From: JBPYFK01 sp051984675
GTDB lineage: Bacteria; Actinomycetota; Actinomycetes; Mycobacteriales; Pseudonocardiaceae
Length of the DNA: 64,000 nucleotides
Direction: 5' to 3'
NCBI GenBank assembly: GCA_051984675.1
Contig: JBPYFK010000118.1
Location: forward strand, 16,461-80,460
Shown here: in pieces, positions 24,891 through 33,396 of the stretch
Position numbering within the stretch: position 1 is the stretch's first letter
How the letters are laid out: each line of letters starts with the position of its first letter
The notes under the pieces: model-generated
Seen by the model: the letters and a program-made list of their open reading frames with translations, nothing else
What the model was told of the DNA's origin: nothing
Database searches by the model: none
Made by a program: the position numbers and the translations under genes

Positions 24891-25598
24891 GTGGCTTCCA
24901 CCCAGATCAGCACGGCGGACGGATCGATCCCCGCCTACCTGGCTACGCCCCTCTCGGCCACCGCCGGCCCAGGCCCGTGGCCAGGTGTGGTCATCGTGCA
25001 CGACGCCCTGGGCCTCGGGGACGACATCCGCTCGATCGCGGAGCGCTTCGCCACCGCCGGCTACCTGGCGATCGTCCCCGACCTGTACGCGCGTGGTGGC
25101 TTCGCGCGCTGCGTGCGCTCGGTCTTCCGTGCGCTCCAGCGCGGCGAAGGCCAGGCGGTCGACGATATCGACGCCGCCCGCGCGGCACTGACCGAACGTG
25201 GCGACTGCACCGGCAAGGTCGGCATCGCGGGCTTCTGCATGGGCGGCGGCTTCGCGCTGGTGGGCGCCTCCCGGGGATTCGACGCGTCCGCGCCGTACTA
25301 CGGTCAACTCCCAGCAGACGAGTCTATTTTGGACGGTGCATGCCCGGTCGTCGCGTCGTTCGGCGCGAAGGACCGGACCCTTCCGGGCGCGGCGGCGAAG
25401 CTGGAAACCGCCCTGGCGGAGCGCAACGTCACCCACGACGTGAAGGAGTACCCCGAAGCCGGGCACAGCTTCGCCAACCGGCTCCCGCTCGGCCCGCTGA
25501 ACGCCCTGGCGCGGGTCACCGGTTTCGGCTACCACCACGAGTCGTCCGAGGACGCCTGGCGACGCGTGCTGACCTTCTTCGCCGAGCACCTGCGCTAA
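24891..25598 (+). CDS. Dienelactone hydrolase family protein
   Basis: 235 residues, alpha/beta-hydrolase. The triad is C116 (GFCMGGG), D161 (GAKDR) and H192 (PEAGHSF). Cysteine as nucleophile defines the dienelactone hydrolase group. Such enzymes open lactones or cleave esters; the specific substrate is unknown. GTG 24891 follows a GGATAGG about 11 bases upstream. It stands alone and is convergent with the dinB-like gene (36-base gap). Confidence 0.87.
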   Translation: MASTQISTADGSIPAYLATPLSATAGPGPWPGVVIVHDALGLGDDIRSIAERFATAGYLAIVPDLYARGGFARCVRSVFRALQRGEGQAVDDIDAARAALTERGDCTGKVGIAGFCMGGGFALVGASRGFDASAPYYGQLPADESILDGACPVVASFGAKDRTLPGAAAKLETALAERNVTHDVKEYPEAGHSFANRLPLGPLNALARVTGFGYHHESSEDAWRRVLTFFAEHLR

Positions 25599-25634
25599 CC
25601 CGGGTGTCAGGGCTGGTCATCCGCCTCGGGACGG

Positions 25635-26657
25635 CTATGCCCCGACCTCGGCGCGCACACCGACCAGCCGCACCGCACGCTTGACGTCGAACGCCTCGAA
25701 GGCGGCGACGGCCGCCCGCTCGATCAGTGCCGGCTCCCGTGTCAGCGTTTCGAGTGGCACGCCGTGGGTGTGCGTCGTGAAAGGCGCGAAGCGCAGCTTC
25801 ACGACGACCCGGCGGGCCAGAAAGTCCTGCGCCGCGAGGTCGTCCGCCACGATCAAGGCCAGTCGCCGGACCTCCGCCCGCACGGCGTCGAGGTCGGTGA
25901 GGTCCCGCTGGAAGGTGACCTCCCGGCCCCGCGAACGCGGCCGGTACGGCTCGGCGCTGACGGGCGTGGAGTCCGCTCCGTGCGCGAGCGCTCGCAGCCA
26001 GGGGCCACGGCCGGGGCCGAACCCTGCCGACAGTGTGGCGACCTCCGCGCTCGCCAGCTCACGTACGGTGCTGACGCCGTACTCGGCGAGCTGCGCCGCG
26101 GTCTTCCGGCCGATACCCCACAGCGCTTCTGGCGGGCGCTCGGCCATCACCTCCCACCAGTTCGCGGCGTCCAGGCGGAACACGCCCGCCGGCTTCGCGA
26201 GACCGGAGGCGAGCTTCGCCCGCAGCTTGTTGTCCCCGATCCCGACCGAGCTCGCCAGACCGGTGCCTTCGCTCACCGCCGCCTGGATCGACCGCGCGGT
26301 GCGCTGCGCGTCATCGGTGTCGACCAGCAGGAACGCTTCGTCCCATCCGGCCACCTCCAGCGTGCCTGTGACGTCACGCAGGACCGCCATCACCGCCTCG
26401 GACGCCTCCTCGTAGGCATCGCGATCGGTGGGGAGGAACACCGCGTCCGGGCAGCGAGCCGCCGCGGTCCGCAGCGGCGTGCCGGAACGGACGCCGTAGC
26501 CCCGCGCTTCGTACGAGGCCCCGGCCACCACACCGCGCATCGTCGGATCGCCGGTACCACCGACGAGCACCGGCCGTCCCCGCAGTTCGGGACGGCGCAG
26601 CAGCTCGACCGCGACGATGAACTGGTCGAGATCCACGTGCAGCACGACGCGCTCCAC
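25635..26657 (-). CDS. dinB: DinB-type Y-family DNA polymerase (DNA polymerase IV), variant steric gate
   Basis: About 340 residues. Catalytic acidics are present in LHVDLDQF and GWDEAFLLV; finger/thumb motifs are VLVGGTGDPTMRGVVAGASYEARGYGV and GIGRKTAAQLAEYGV, with the little-finger domain at the C-terminus. The usual DMDxFFASVE motif reads DLDQFIVAVE, so the steric-gate aromatic is Ile. SIDEAYL is replaced by WDEAFL. GTG 26657 is my choice; the frame extends to 26708 without a better site. Expected role is error-prone translesion synthesis. Confidence 0.88.
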   Translation of the reverse strand: MERVVLHVDLDQFIVAVELLRRPELRGRPVLVGGTGDPTMRGVVAGASYEARGYGVRSGTPLRTAAARCPDAVFLPTDRDAYEEASEAVMAVLRDVTGTLEVAGWDEAFLLVDTDDAQRTARSIQAAVSEGTGLASSVGIGDNKLRAKLASGLAKPAGVFRLDAANWWEVMAERPPEALWGIGRKTAAQLAEYGVSTVRELASAEVATLSAGFGPGRGPWLRALAHGADSTPVSAEPYRPRSRGREVTFQRDLTDLDAVRAEVRRLALIVADDLAAQDFLARRVVVKLRFAPFTTHTHGVPLETLTREPALIERAAVAAFEAFDVKRAVRLVGVRAEVGA

Positions 26658-26836
26658 TCCACCAGTGTGTGCCTGATCCACAGTGGACCGCGCCCCGATA
26701 CCGCACATTTCCGGCCTGTCACGGTGTCCGAGCTGTCACCGGGACAGCGGATATGCCGGGTTGACGTGCCCCGCTCAGGTCGCGAGCGCAAGACGATCGG
26801 AGCAGCATTGGGGGTGCGTCCGGGGGTGGTACGAAG

Positions 26837-27370
26837 ATGGAAAGTCAGCGGCAACAGCAGCAGGTCACGGCGCCAGGCCAGCGTGCCGTGCCTACCGAGT
26901 TCGGACCGGGCGCAGCTCCGGTCACGTTGACGATCAACGGCGTCACCAACACGCTCGCGCTGGAGCCGCGCGTCAGCCTGCTGGACGCGCTACGCGAACA
27001 CTGCGACCTGGTGGGCGCGAAGAAGGGATGCGATCAAGGCACCTGCGGGGCGTGCACGGTCTGGGTCGATGGCCGCCGCGTGCTGGCCTGCCTGACACTG
27101 GCCATCATGTGCGAGGGCCACGAGGTGACCACGATCGAGGGACTGGCCGAACCGGAGAACCTGCACCCGATGCAGCAAGCCTTCGTCTCCCACGACGCTT
27201 TCCAGTGCGGTTACTGCACGCCCGGGCAGATCATGTCCGCGGTCGCCCTGCTCAACGAGGGGCATGCCACCAGCGACGAGGAGATCCGCGAGTGGATGAG
27301 CGGCAACATCTGCCGCTGCGCCGCCTACCAGAACATCCGCGCCGCTATCCGGGAGGCGCGCGAACGTTAG
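26837..27370 (+). CDS. paoA: Aldehyde oxidoreductase iron-sulfur subunit (PaoA-like, 2x[2Fe-2S])
   Basis: 177 residues. A plant-type [2Fe-2S] site (C65, C70, C73, C85) and a second C-terminal site (C124, C127, C159, C161; QCGYCTPGQ and GNICRCAAYQNI) are complete. There is no twin-arginine signal, unlike E. coli PaoA, so the complex is probably cytoplasmic. ATG 26837; upstream GGGGGTGG is a weak ribosome site. First gene of the paoABC-like operon. Xanthine dehydrogenase or CO dehydrogenase small subunits share the fold, but the partner genes decide the assignment. Confidence 0.88.
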   Translation: MESQRQQQQVTAPGQRAVPTEFGPGAAPVTLTINGVTNTLALEPRVSLLDALREHCDLVGAKKGCDQGTCGACTVWVDGRRVLACLTLAIMCEGHEVTTIEGLAEPENLHPMQQAFVSHDAFQCGYCTPGQIMSAVALLNEGHATSDEEIREWMSGNICRCAAYQNIRAAIREARER

Positions 27371-27378
27371 GAGCCACC

Positions 27379-28365
27379 GTGCGCCCGGTCAGCTACTCGC
27401 GTGCGACCGACGTGATGAACGCGGTCGCCACGGTCACCACCGACCCCAGAAGCGCATTCCTGGCCGGTGGCACGACCGAAGTCGATCTGTTGCGTCTCAA
27501 CGTCGTGCAGCCGGCCCGGCTGATCGACATCAACCCGCTACCGCTGCGCGAGATCGAGGACCTGCCGGACGGCGGCTTGCGCATCGGTGCACTCGCCCGG
27601 ATGAGTGACGCCGCGGAGGCGTGCGGCGAGCGGTTCCCGATGCTGGCCCAGTCACTGCTGCTCGGAGCGTCCCCGCAGTTGCGCAACATGGCGTCGACGG
27701 GCGGCAACCTCATGCAGCGGGTGCGTTGCGGTTACTTCCGGGACACCGCATCAGCCTGCAACAAGCGGATTCCGGGAAGCGGCTGCGCCGCGCTCGACGG
27801 CATCAACCGTGGCCATGCGGTGCTGGGCACCAGCGAGCATTGCATAGCCACGCACCCTTCAGACGCCGCCGTCGCCCTGGTCGCGCTCGACGCGGTCGTG
27901 CATACCGAGGGACCCAACGGCGCGCGAAGCATCCCGATCGACGACTTCTTCCTCCTGCCCGGCGACACACCGGATCGTGAGCATCCGCTGGAGCACGGGG
28001 AACTGATCGTGTCGATCGAGGTACCACCGCTTCCGGTGGCACGGAACTCCCACTACCTCAAGGTGCGCGACCGGGAGTCGTACGAGTTCGCCCTGGCGTC
28101 GGTCGCGGTCGCCGCGCGGGTCGACGACGGCGTGTTCCGCGAGATCCGGCTGGCGCTCGGTGGTGTCGCCACCAAGCCCTGGCGCGCTCGCCGCGCCGAG
28201 GAACTCCTGCTCGGCGCCAGCGCCGAGCTGGAGCGCTTCGCGGAGGCGGCAGCCGCGGAGCTGGAAACCGCCGTGCCACGCAAGTGGAACGGATTCAAAA
28301 TCGAACTCGCACAACGGACGATCATCCGAGCGCTCCAGACCGCAACCGGGATGGGAGGGCACTGA
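27379..28365 (+). CDS. paoB: Aldehyde oxidoreductase FAD-binding subunit (PaoB-like, with [4Fe-4S])
   Basis: 328 residues. FAD contact AGGTTEVDLLRL, then a cysteine insertion with four residues (C117, C127, C136, C155) in RCGYFRDTASACNKRIPGSGC. This matches the extra [4Fe-4S] cluster that sets PaoB apart from CoxM and XdhB. GTG 27379 has TAGGAG 5 bases upstream, eight bases after paoA. The stop overlaps paoC as TGATG. Confidence 0.9.
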   Translation: MRPVSYSRATDVMNAVATVTTDPRSAFLAGGTTEVDLLRLNVVQPARLIDINPLPLREIEDLPDGGLRIGALARMSDAAEACGERFPMLAQSLLLGASPQLRNMASTGGNLMQRVRCGYFRDTASACNKRIPGSGCAALDGINRGHAVLGTSEHCIATHPSDAAVALVALDAVVHTEGPNGARSIPIDDFFLLPGDTPDREHPLEHGELIVSIEVPPLPVARNSHYLKVRDRESYEFALASVAVAARVDDGVFREIRLALGGVATKPWRARRAEELLLGASAELERFAEAAAAELETAVPRKWNGFKIELAQRTIIRALQTATGMGGH

Positions 28366-30602
28366 TGACCGCTCCTGCGATCGGGCAGCCCGTGGATCGC
28401 GTCGACGGCGTCGCCAAGGTCACCGGCGCCGGCCGGTATTCCGCGGAGATCAACCTGACCAACACCGCGTACGCCGTGCTCGTGGGCGCGCACATCGCCA
28501 GCGGCCAGATCACGGACATCGACACCAGCGAGGCTCAGCGGACCGAAGGCGTGCTCGCTGTCCTGACGCATCGGAACCTGCCTCGGGTTGCGACACGCCC
28601 GCGGCTCCTGCCCTCCCTGGCGGGTCACGCCGCTCCGGGCGAGAGCTTCTTCCCGATGCAGGACGACGTCGTGCACTACGCCGGTCAGCCGGTGGCGGTC
28701 ATCATCGCGGACACGCTGGAACGCGCCCAACACGCGGCGAGCCTGGTGCACGTGCATTACCACCGAACCGAGTCGGTCACCACCCTGGGCCAGGGGCGGG
28801 ACGACTCCTACGAGCCGGACCGCATCTTCGCCGGCCTCATGCCAGGCCGCGCGGTGCGCGGTGATGTCGAAGCCGGTCTGGCCGAAGCCGACGTGCGCGT
28901 GAAAAGCTCGTTCCGCTTCGCGGCGAACCACCACAACCCGATCGAGCCGTCGGCCACCACTGCCGTCTGGGACGGCGACCAGCTGACGCTGTACGACGCC
29001 ACCCAGGGCATCACGGCCACCCAGCTCACGGTCGCCGAACTGCTCGGCATCCCGACCTCGAAGGTTCGCGTGATCACGAAGTTCGTCGGCGGCGGGTTCG
29101 GATGCAAGGCGATGATCTGGCCGCACGTGACACTCGCGGCGCTGGCGGCCCGGCACATCGGTCGGCCGGTGAAGCTGACGCTCACCCGCGAGCAGATGTT
29201 CAGCTCGGTCGGTCACCGGGAGGAGCAGGAGCAGTACATCGAACTCGGTGCGACCAAGGAAGGCCAGCTCACCGCGCTGCGCCACCACAAGCTCTCGCTG
29301 ACCTCACCGTTCGACGATTGGGCCGAGCCCTCCCTGGGCATCGCAGGGCAGGCGTACGGCTGTCCGAACTACGAAGGCATCTACCGGCTCGTGCGCGGGA
29401 ACACCATGACGCCGACCTTCACGCGAGGCCCCGGTGAGACGTCCGGGATGTTCGCGCTGGAGTGCGTCATGGATGAGATGGCCTACCAGCTCGGCATGGA
29501 CCCTCTGGAGTTGCGCGTGCGCAACCACGCCGACACCGACCCGACCAGCGGCAACCCGTGGTCCAGCGACGGAGCGCAGGAGTGCTACCGCCGCGCCGCG
29601 GAGCGTTTCGGCTGGTCGGCACGCATCCCGCAGCCACGCTCGCAGCGGGACGGGAACTGGCTGATCGGCACCGGCATGGCCACCGCCGGCTACCCGCACT
29701 ACGGGCCGATGCAACCCCAGCGGGCCCGGGCGCGGCTCTATGTCGACGGCAACGCGGTGGTGCAGGCCGCCACTCAGGACTTCGGGACCGGCTCGGCGAC
29801 AGTCATGACCCAGGTGGCTGCTGACGGCCTCGGGATACCCGTGCAGCGTCTCCGGTTCGAGTACGGCGACACCAACCTGCCCAACACGGCGGCGGCGGTC
29901 GGCTCGGCCGGAGCGGGCATGGTCAGCGCGGCCGTGCACGCAGCGGCGACCGCGCTCCGGGACCAGATGATCAGCCAGGCCATCGACGACGAGAACTCGC
30001 CGCTGCACGGCGCCGACCCAAGCACGGTGGTCGTGCGTGACGGGCGCATGCAGCTCCGGGACCAGCCCCACACCGGGGAGTCGTATGGCGAGTTTCTCCA
30101 GCGCAACTTCATGACCGACATGGAGGCACTGGGAAGCTGGACGCCACCACCGCCGAACGTGCCGTATGGGCTCGCGACGTTCGGCGCGCAGTTCGCCGAG
30201 GTCGCCGTCGACCCGGACCTCGGGATCGTGCGAGTACGGAGAATGGTCGGGGCGTTCGCACCAGGTCGGGTGCTCAACGCGAAAACCGCGCGCAACCAGA
30301 TCATCGGCGGCATGATGTGGGGCCTGAGCCAGGCGCTGCTGGAGTCCACGCTGATGGACACGCGCGATGGCCGGTGGGCGAACGCGAGCCTCGGCGAGTA
30401 CCTGGTCCCGGTCAACGCCGACGCGCCCGACGTCGATGTCGAGCTTGTTGAGGTCGACGACAAGGTGGTCAACCCGCTCGGAGTGAAGGGATGCGGTGAG
30501 ATCGGCCAGGTAGGCGCAGCCGCCGCTATCGCCAACGCCGTCTTCCACGCCACCGGCCGCCGCATTCACGAACTACCGATACGCGTTGAGCATTTGCTGT
30601 AG
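28365..30602 (+). CDS. paoC: Molybdenum-cofactor aldehyde oxidoreductase catalytic subunit (PaoC-like)
   Basis: About 745 residues; oxidises an aldehyde to an acid at a Mo centre. RGPGETSGMFALECVMDEMAY, the FVGGGFGCK motif and the catalytic Glu in VKGCGEIGQVG (E712) are visible. The CoxL form I (AYRCSFR) loop is absent, so this is not aerobic CO dehydrogenase. ATG 28365 is coupled to paoB. No XdhC/PaoD chaperone gene lies in the window, so maturation must be supplied elsewhere. Aromatic aldehydes are likely substrates by analogy with E. coli. Confidence 0.9.
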   Translation: MTAPAIGQPVDRVDGVAKVTGAGRYSAEINLTNTAYAVLVGAHIASGQITDIDTSEAQRTEGVLAVLTHRNLPRVATRPRLLPSLAGHAAPGESFFPMQDDVVHYAGQPVAVIIADTLERAQHAASLVHVHYHRTESVTTLGQGRDDSYEPDRIFAGLMPGRAVRGDVEAGLAEADVRVKSSFRFAANHHNPIEPSATTAVWDGDQLTLYDATQGITATQLTVAELLGIPTSKVRVITKFVGGGFGCKAMIWPHVTLAALAARHIGRPVKLTLTREQMFSSVGHREEQEQYIELGATKEGQLTALRHHKLSLTSPFDDWAEPSLGIAGQAYGCPNYEGIYRLVRGNTMTPTFTRGPGETSGMFALECVMDEMAYQLGMDPLELRVRNHADTDPTSGNPWSSDGAQECYRRAAERFGWSARIPQPRSQRDGNWLIGTGMATAGYPHYGPMQPQRARARLYVDGNAVVQAATQDFGTGSATVMTQVAADGLGIPVQRLRFEYGDTNLPNTAAAVGSAGAGMVSAAVHAAATALRDQMISQAIDDENSPLHGADPSTVVVRDGRMQLRDQPHTGESYGEFLQRNFMTDMEALGSWTPPPPNVPYGLATFGAQFAEVAVDPDLGIVRVRRMVGAFAPGRVLNAKTARNQIIGGMMWGLSQALLESTLMDTRDGRWANASLGEYLVPVNADAPDVDVELVEVDDKVVNPLGVKGCGEIGQVGAAAAIANAVFHATGRRIHELPIRVEHLL

Positions 30603-30910
30603 GCACTGAGAACGCGACTGATCCATTGTGGACCTTTCGTGCCTGACCGATCCCACCCGCTGCCACAAGAGAGCGAGTGAGTGCGCGCAGGGCTGGGTTT
30701 GGCGCGGGAGTGTCTTTCCCGTGCCGAACCCAGCATGGCCGTAGCAGGTGGGAGTTCTGAGGTAGTCCGGTATTGCGGTGTTGCCGGGTCTCGGCTTCCG
30801 TTCGACATCTCGCGGATGCCCTCAAGCACCACATCGTTGTCACATCCAAGGATGGGCTCGTCCTGAATCTCCCGCAGCAGCGCGGTAATCGCGGTAGCGT
30901 TGGCATTCAT
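30566..30910 (-). pseudogene. Possible relic coding frame antisense to the paoC 3' end
   Basis: The frame starts with MNANATAITALLREIQDEPIL, which looks like a genuine N-terminus (balanced composition, GCDNDVVLEGIREM). After about residue 40 it degrades into low-quality sequence and overlaps the paoC end antisense by 37 bases. It may be the remnant of a small gene whose 3' part was lost. Weak support; the alternative is chance. Confidence 0.25.
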
Positions 30911-30993
30911 GCGTCCATTGTGGCTGATCTCAGCGCCAACAATCATCGCCAGATCAGGTGAACTCGTGTTCGAACGGCAGTAAGCTGGGCACC
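30603..30993. other. 391-base gap, mostly non-coding
   Basis: Contains the possible relic frame above and a TCCATTGTGGAC variant of the iterated palindrome near 30622. The promoter of the YnfA-type gene is probably near its end. No terminator with a clear stem was seen after paoC. Confidence 0.45.
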
Positions 30994-31326
30994 ATGCTCG
31001 TAGCCCGTTCCATCGCACTGTTCGTCCTAGCCGCTCTCGCCGAGATCGGCGGTGCCTGGCTGGTCTGGCAGGGAGTCCGCGAAAACCGTGGCGTGTTGTT
31101 CGTCGGCGCCGGCGTTCTGGCGCTCGGCGCCTACGGTTTCATCGCCACGCTCCAGCCTGACACGCACTTCGGCAGGGTGCTCGCCGCGTACGGCGGCGTG
31201 TTCGTGGCCGGCTCCCTGGTCTGGGGGGTGGTGGTGGACAAGTTCCGGCCGGACCGGTGGGATGTGATCGGCGCCACCATCTGCCTGCTCGGCGTGGTAG
31301 TGATCATGTACGCGCGGCGTGGCTAG
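30994..31326 (+). CDS. YnfA/UPF0060 family small membrane protein
   Basis: 110 residues with four hydrophobic helices (ALFVLAALAEIGGAWLVWQGV, VLFVGAGVLALGAYGFI, GRVLAAYGGVFVAGSLVWG and WDVIGATICLLGVVVIMY). The AEIGGAWLVW and AAYGGVFV motifs are the UPF0060 signature; relatives resemble small multidrug resistance pumps. ATG 30994. Convergent with the TetR gene, 5 bases apart. Confidence 0.88.
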   Translation: MLVARSIALFVLAALAEIGGAWLVWQGVRENRGVLFVGAGVLALGAYGFIATLQPDTHFGRVLAAYGGVFVAGSLVWGVVVDKFRPDRWDVIGATICLLGVVVIMYARRG

Positions 31327-31331
31327 CTGAA

Positions 31332-31907
31332 TCAGCGCGGCTGGTTCAGCTCTCCGACAAGCTTCACCATCGCGTCACTGACGGCCTGGTGGGGCACCGC
31401 CGAGTCGGGAATGTTCACGGCACGCGCGAGAAGTGGGCCGAAGACGAGCCATCCGAGCACGAGGGCGCCACTGACAGCGGCGCCCGCACGCTCCGCATCG
31501 CTCGACGTCTCTCGGCCGAGCAAAGCGAGAAACGTTCGTGCGGCCGGAAAGTCGCTGTCGTCGAGGAGCGCGGGCGAGTCCAGAACCGTCCTGGCGAGCG
31601 CGCGCCAGTAGGTGGGGTGTTCGGTCAGCAGCCGCAGGACCGCCGGCACATCAACCGAGTCCAGGTCGTTGGCGGCGCTACCGATCGCGTCGGACTGTCG
31701 CCGTAGCACCGTTCGCAGCAGCTCGTCCTTGCCTCCGAAGTGGCGGTGCACCAACGCGTGATTGACGCCGGCACGGTGGGCGATGTCGCGGACGGAAACC
31801 GCTTCGGGACCGTGCGTAGCCAGCAGTTCGAGGGCGGCGCACTCCACGGCGGTCATCACCTCGCCCTTGCCGTACGGCCGCTTGCGCTGCTGCCCCGAAT
31901 CACTCAT
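31332..31907 (-). CDS. TetR-family transcriptional regulator
   Basis: 191 residues. N-terminal TetR helix-turn-helix: AALELLATHGPEAVSVRDIAHRAGVNHALVHRHFGGKDELL. The C-terminal ligand domain has no assigned ligand. ATG 31907; upstream codons in the frame (to 32000) are unlikely. It is convergent with the YnfA-type gene and next to a two-component pair, so its target is not clear. Confidence 0.88.
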   Translation of the reverse strand: MSDSGQQRKRPYGKGEVMTAVECAALELLATHGPEAVSVRDIAHRAGVNHALVHRHFGGKDELLRTVLRRQSDAIGSAANDLDSVDVPAVLRLLTEHPTYWRALARTVLDSPALLDDSDFPAARTFLALLGRETSSDAERAGAAVSGALVLGWLVFGPLLARAVNIPDSAVPHQAVSDAMVKLVGELNQPR

Positions 31908-31972
31908 ATCCCGAGTGTAGCCAACCGGTTGCACGTGCGAGAACAGATTCACTCCATAGTCCACAGAGGACG

Positions 31973-32632
31973 CTATCCGGAAGCCCTGCGTTCGACCCAC
32001 GCGTCATCCAGCAGCGCGTGTTGCACCGCGAACGACACCGCTTCGAGACGGGAGTGCACCCCCAGCTTGGTCAGCAACGACTGGACGTGGGTGCGCACGG
32101 TCGTCGATGACACGCCCAGGTGGCGCACCATCGCGCCGGTTCCCGCGCCCGCGACCAGCAACCCCAGGCACTCCCGCTCGCGGGCGGTCAGCTGGGCGGC
32201 CAGCCGGTGAGCGTCGAGACTGCCCTCCGGCGGGCGCGCTGGTCTGGATTCGCCCAACTCGGCAACGACCTCGCCCGCGACAACCTTCTCGATCGCCCCG
32301 GCGAGGGCCGAGAGGTCGCAGAGCTTGCTCACGTAGCCGCTGGCACCGGACCGCAGGGCCCGCCACATCTGGTCCGCGTCCCGGTCCGCGGTCAGGATGA
32401 GCACCTTGGTGCCCGGGCTGGCCGACATGACCCCGCCGAGCGCCTCGACGGCGTCGCCGTCGGTGAAGTAGCGGTCCAGCACGCACACGTCGGGCTCCAG
32501 TCGCCGCGTGGTTTCCACCGCTCCGGCCAGACTCGTGGCCACGCCCGTGACGAGGAATCCCTTGCGGTTGAGCACACCGACGAGGGCGTCGACGAAGACT
32601 TCGTGGTCGTCGGCGATCACCAGGTCGATCAT
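31973..32632 (-). CDS. LuxR/NarL-type response regulator
   Basis: 219 residues. Receiver with phospho-acceptor D53 (VCVLDRYFTDGD), D8-D9 and the Lys of GYVSKL; LuxR helix-turn-helix at the C-terminus (LTARERECLGLLVAG, TVRTHVQSLLTKLGVHSRLEAV). ATG 32632 has AAGGAGG 6 bases upstream and follows the kinase stop by 2 bases. Its C-terminal domain closely resembles that of the atypical regulator at 34575-35309 (shared TVRTH, KL.VHSRLEAV), so the two probably read related sites. Confidence 0.9.
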   Translation of the reverse strand: MIDLVIADDHEVFVDALVGVLNRKGFLVTGVATSLAGAVETTRRLEPDVCVLDRYFTDGDAVEALGGVMSASPGTKVLILTADRDADQMWRALRSGASGYVSKLCDLSALAGAIEKVVAGEVVAELGESRPARPPEGSLDAHRLAAQLTARERECLGLLVAGAGTGAMVRHLGVSSTTVRTHVQSLLTKLGVHSRLEAVSFAVQHALLDDAWVERRASG

Positions 32633-32634
32633 GC

Positions 32635-33321
32635 TCACCTCCTTGGCGCACAGCGAAATATCAGGCGTGCGCGCGTTCCGCGCACGGCGGCCGGCTCGAC
32701 CCGCAGGCTTGCCGCGCACCGGTCGGCCAGCTCGGTGACGACCCCGAGGCCCAACCCGGCCCATCCGGGCGGCCCGCTACCGAAGCCGGGACCGTTGTCG
32801 AGGACATCGATGACGACATCGGAGCCGTCCACCTCGATTCCGATCTCGACCGTCCCGGCCGGGCCGGCGGCGCGTATCGCGTTGTCGACCAGGTTGGCGA
32901 CCATCCGCCACAGCAATCCCCGATCGGTCCGTAGGTCCACGCCCTCGCCAGAGCGGAGGCGTACACGGGTCCGGGTGCACGCGGCGGCGAGGTCCGCGAG
33001 CTGTCCGAGCAACTCGCGCAGCGGCACGATCTCCCCTTCGCCGGCTCCATCCGGGCGGCGGACGAGGTCGATCAGCGTCGAGATCTCCTGGTTGAGCAGC
33101 TCCATCCGCTGCCGAACTCCCACCGGCAGCTCCGGATCGTCGTGCAGACCAGCGGCCAGACAGGACAGCGTGGCCAGCCCGTGGCCCAGGTCATGCAGCA
33201 ATCCGCGGTCCCGGGTCGCGTGCACGGCCGTTCTCCCTCCCCCAGCTTTCGTTCTCACCCCAGAGCACCGGCCCCCAGCTTCCAGATGCCCCAGATCTCC
33301 CAGGAGTGGGTAGATCTTCAC
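32635..33321 (-). CDS. Small soluble histidine kinase without a sensor domain
   Basis: About 228 residues or fewer; start uncertain (GTG 33321, or a later GTG near VRTKAGGG). A phospho-acceptor region HDLGHGLATLSCLAAGL (H43), N-box RMVANLVDNAIRAAG, G1 DNGPGFGSG and G2 GLGLGVVTELADR are present. There is no transmembrane segment or recognisable sensor domain. It probably takes signals by protein contact and phosphorylates the regulator that follows. Confidence 0.8.
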   Translation of the reverse strand: MKIYPLLGDLGHLEAGGRCSGVRTKAGGGRTAVHATRDRGLLHDLGHGLATLSCLAAGLHDDPELPVGVRQRMELLNQEISTLIDLVRRPDGAGEGEIVPLRELLGQLADLAAACTRTRVRLRSGEGVDLRTDRGLLWRMVANLVDNAIRAAGPAGTVEIGIEVDGSDVVIDVLDNGPGFGSGPPGWAGLGLGVVTELADRCAASLRVEPAAVRGTRARLIFRCAPRR

Positions 33322-33396
33322 AAGCCCGAGCGTCTTCCGGGTGACACCTTACGAAGGTAGCCCGACGCTCCCGGTGGCGCGCGGTCACACCGTGAA

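Noticed and set aside
26837..30602. Aerobic CO dehydrogenase (coxSML) that would supply energy for the cbb genes
   Set aside because: The large subunit lacks the AYRCSFR loop, and the FAD subunit has the four-Cys insertion of PaoB, so this is an aldehyde oxidoreductase.
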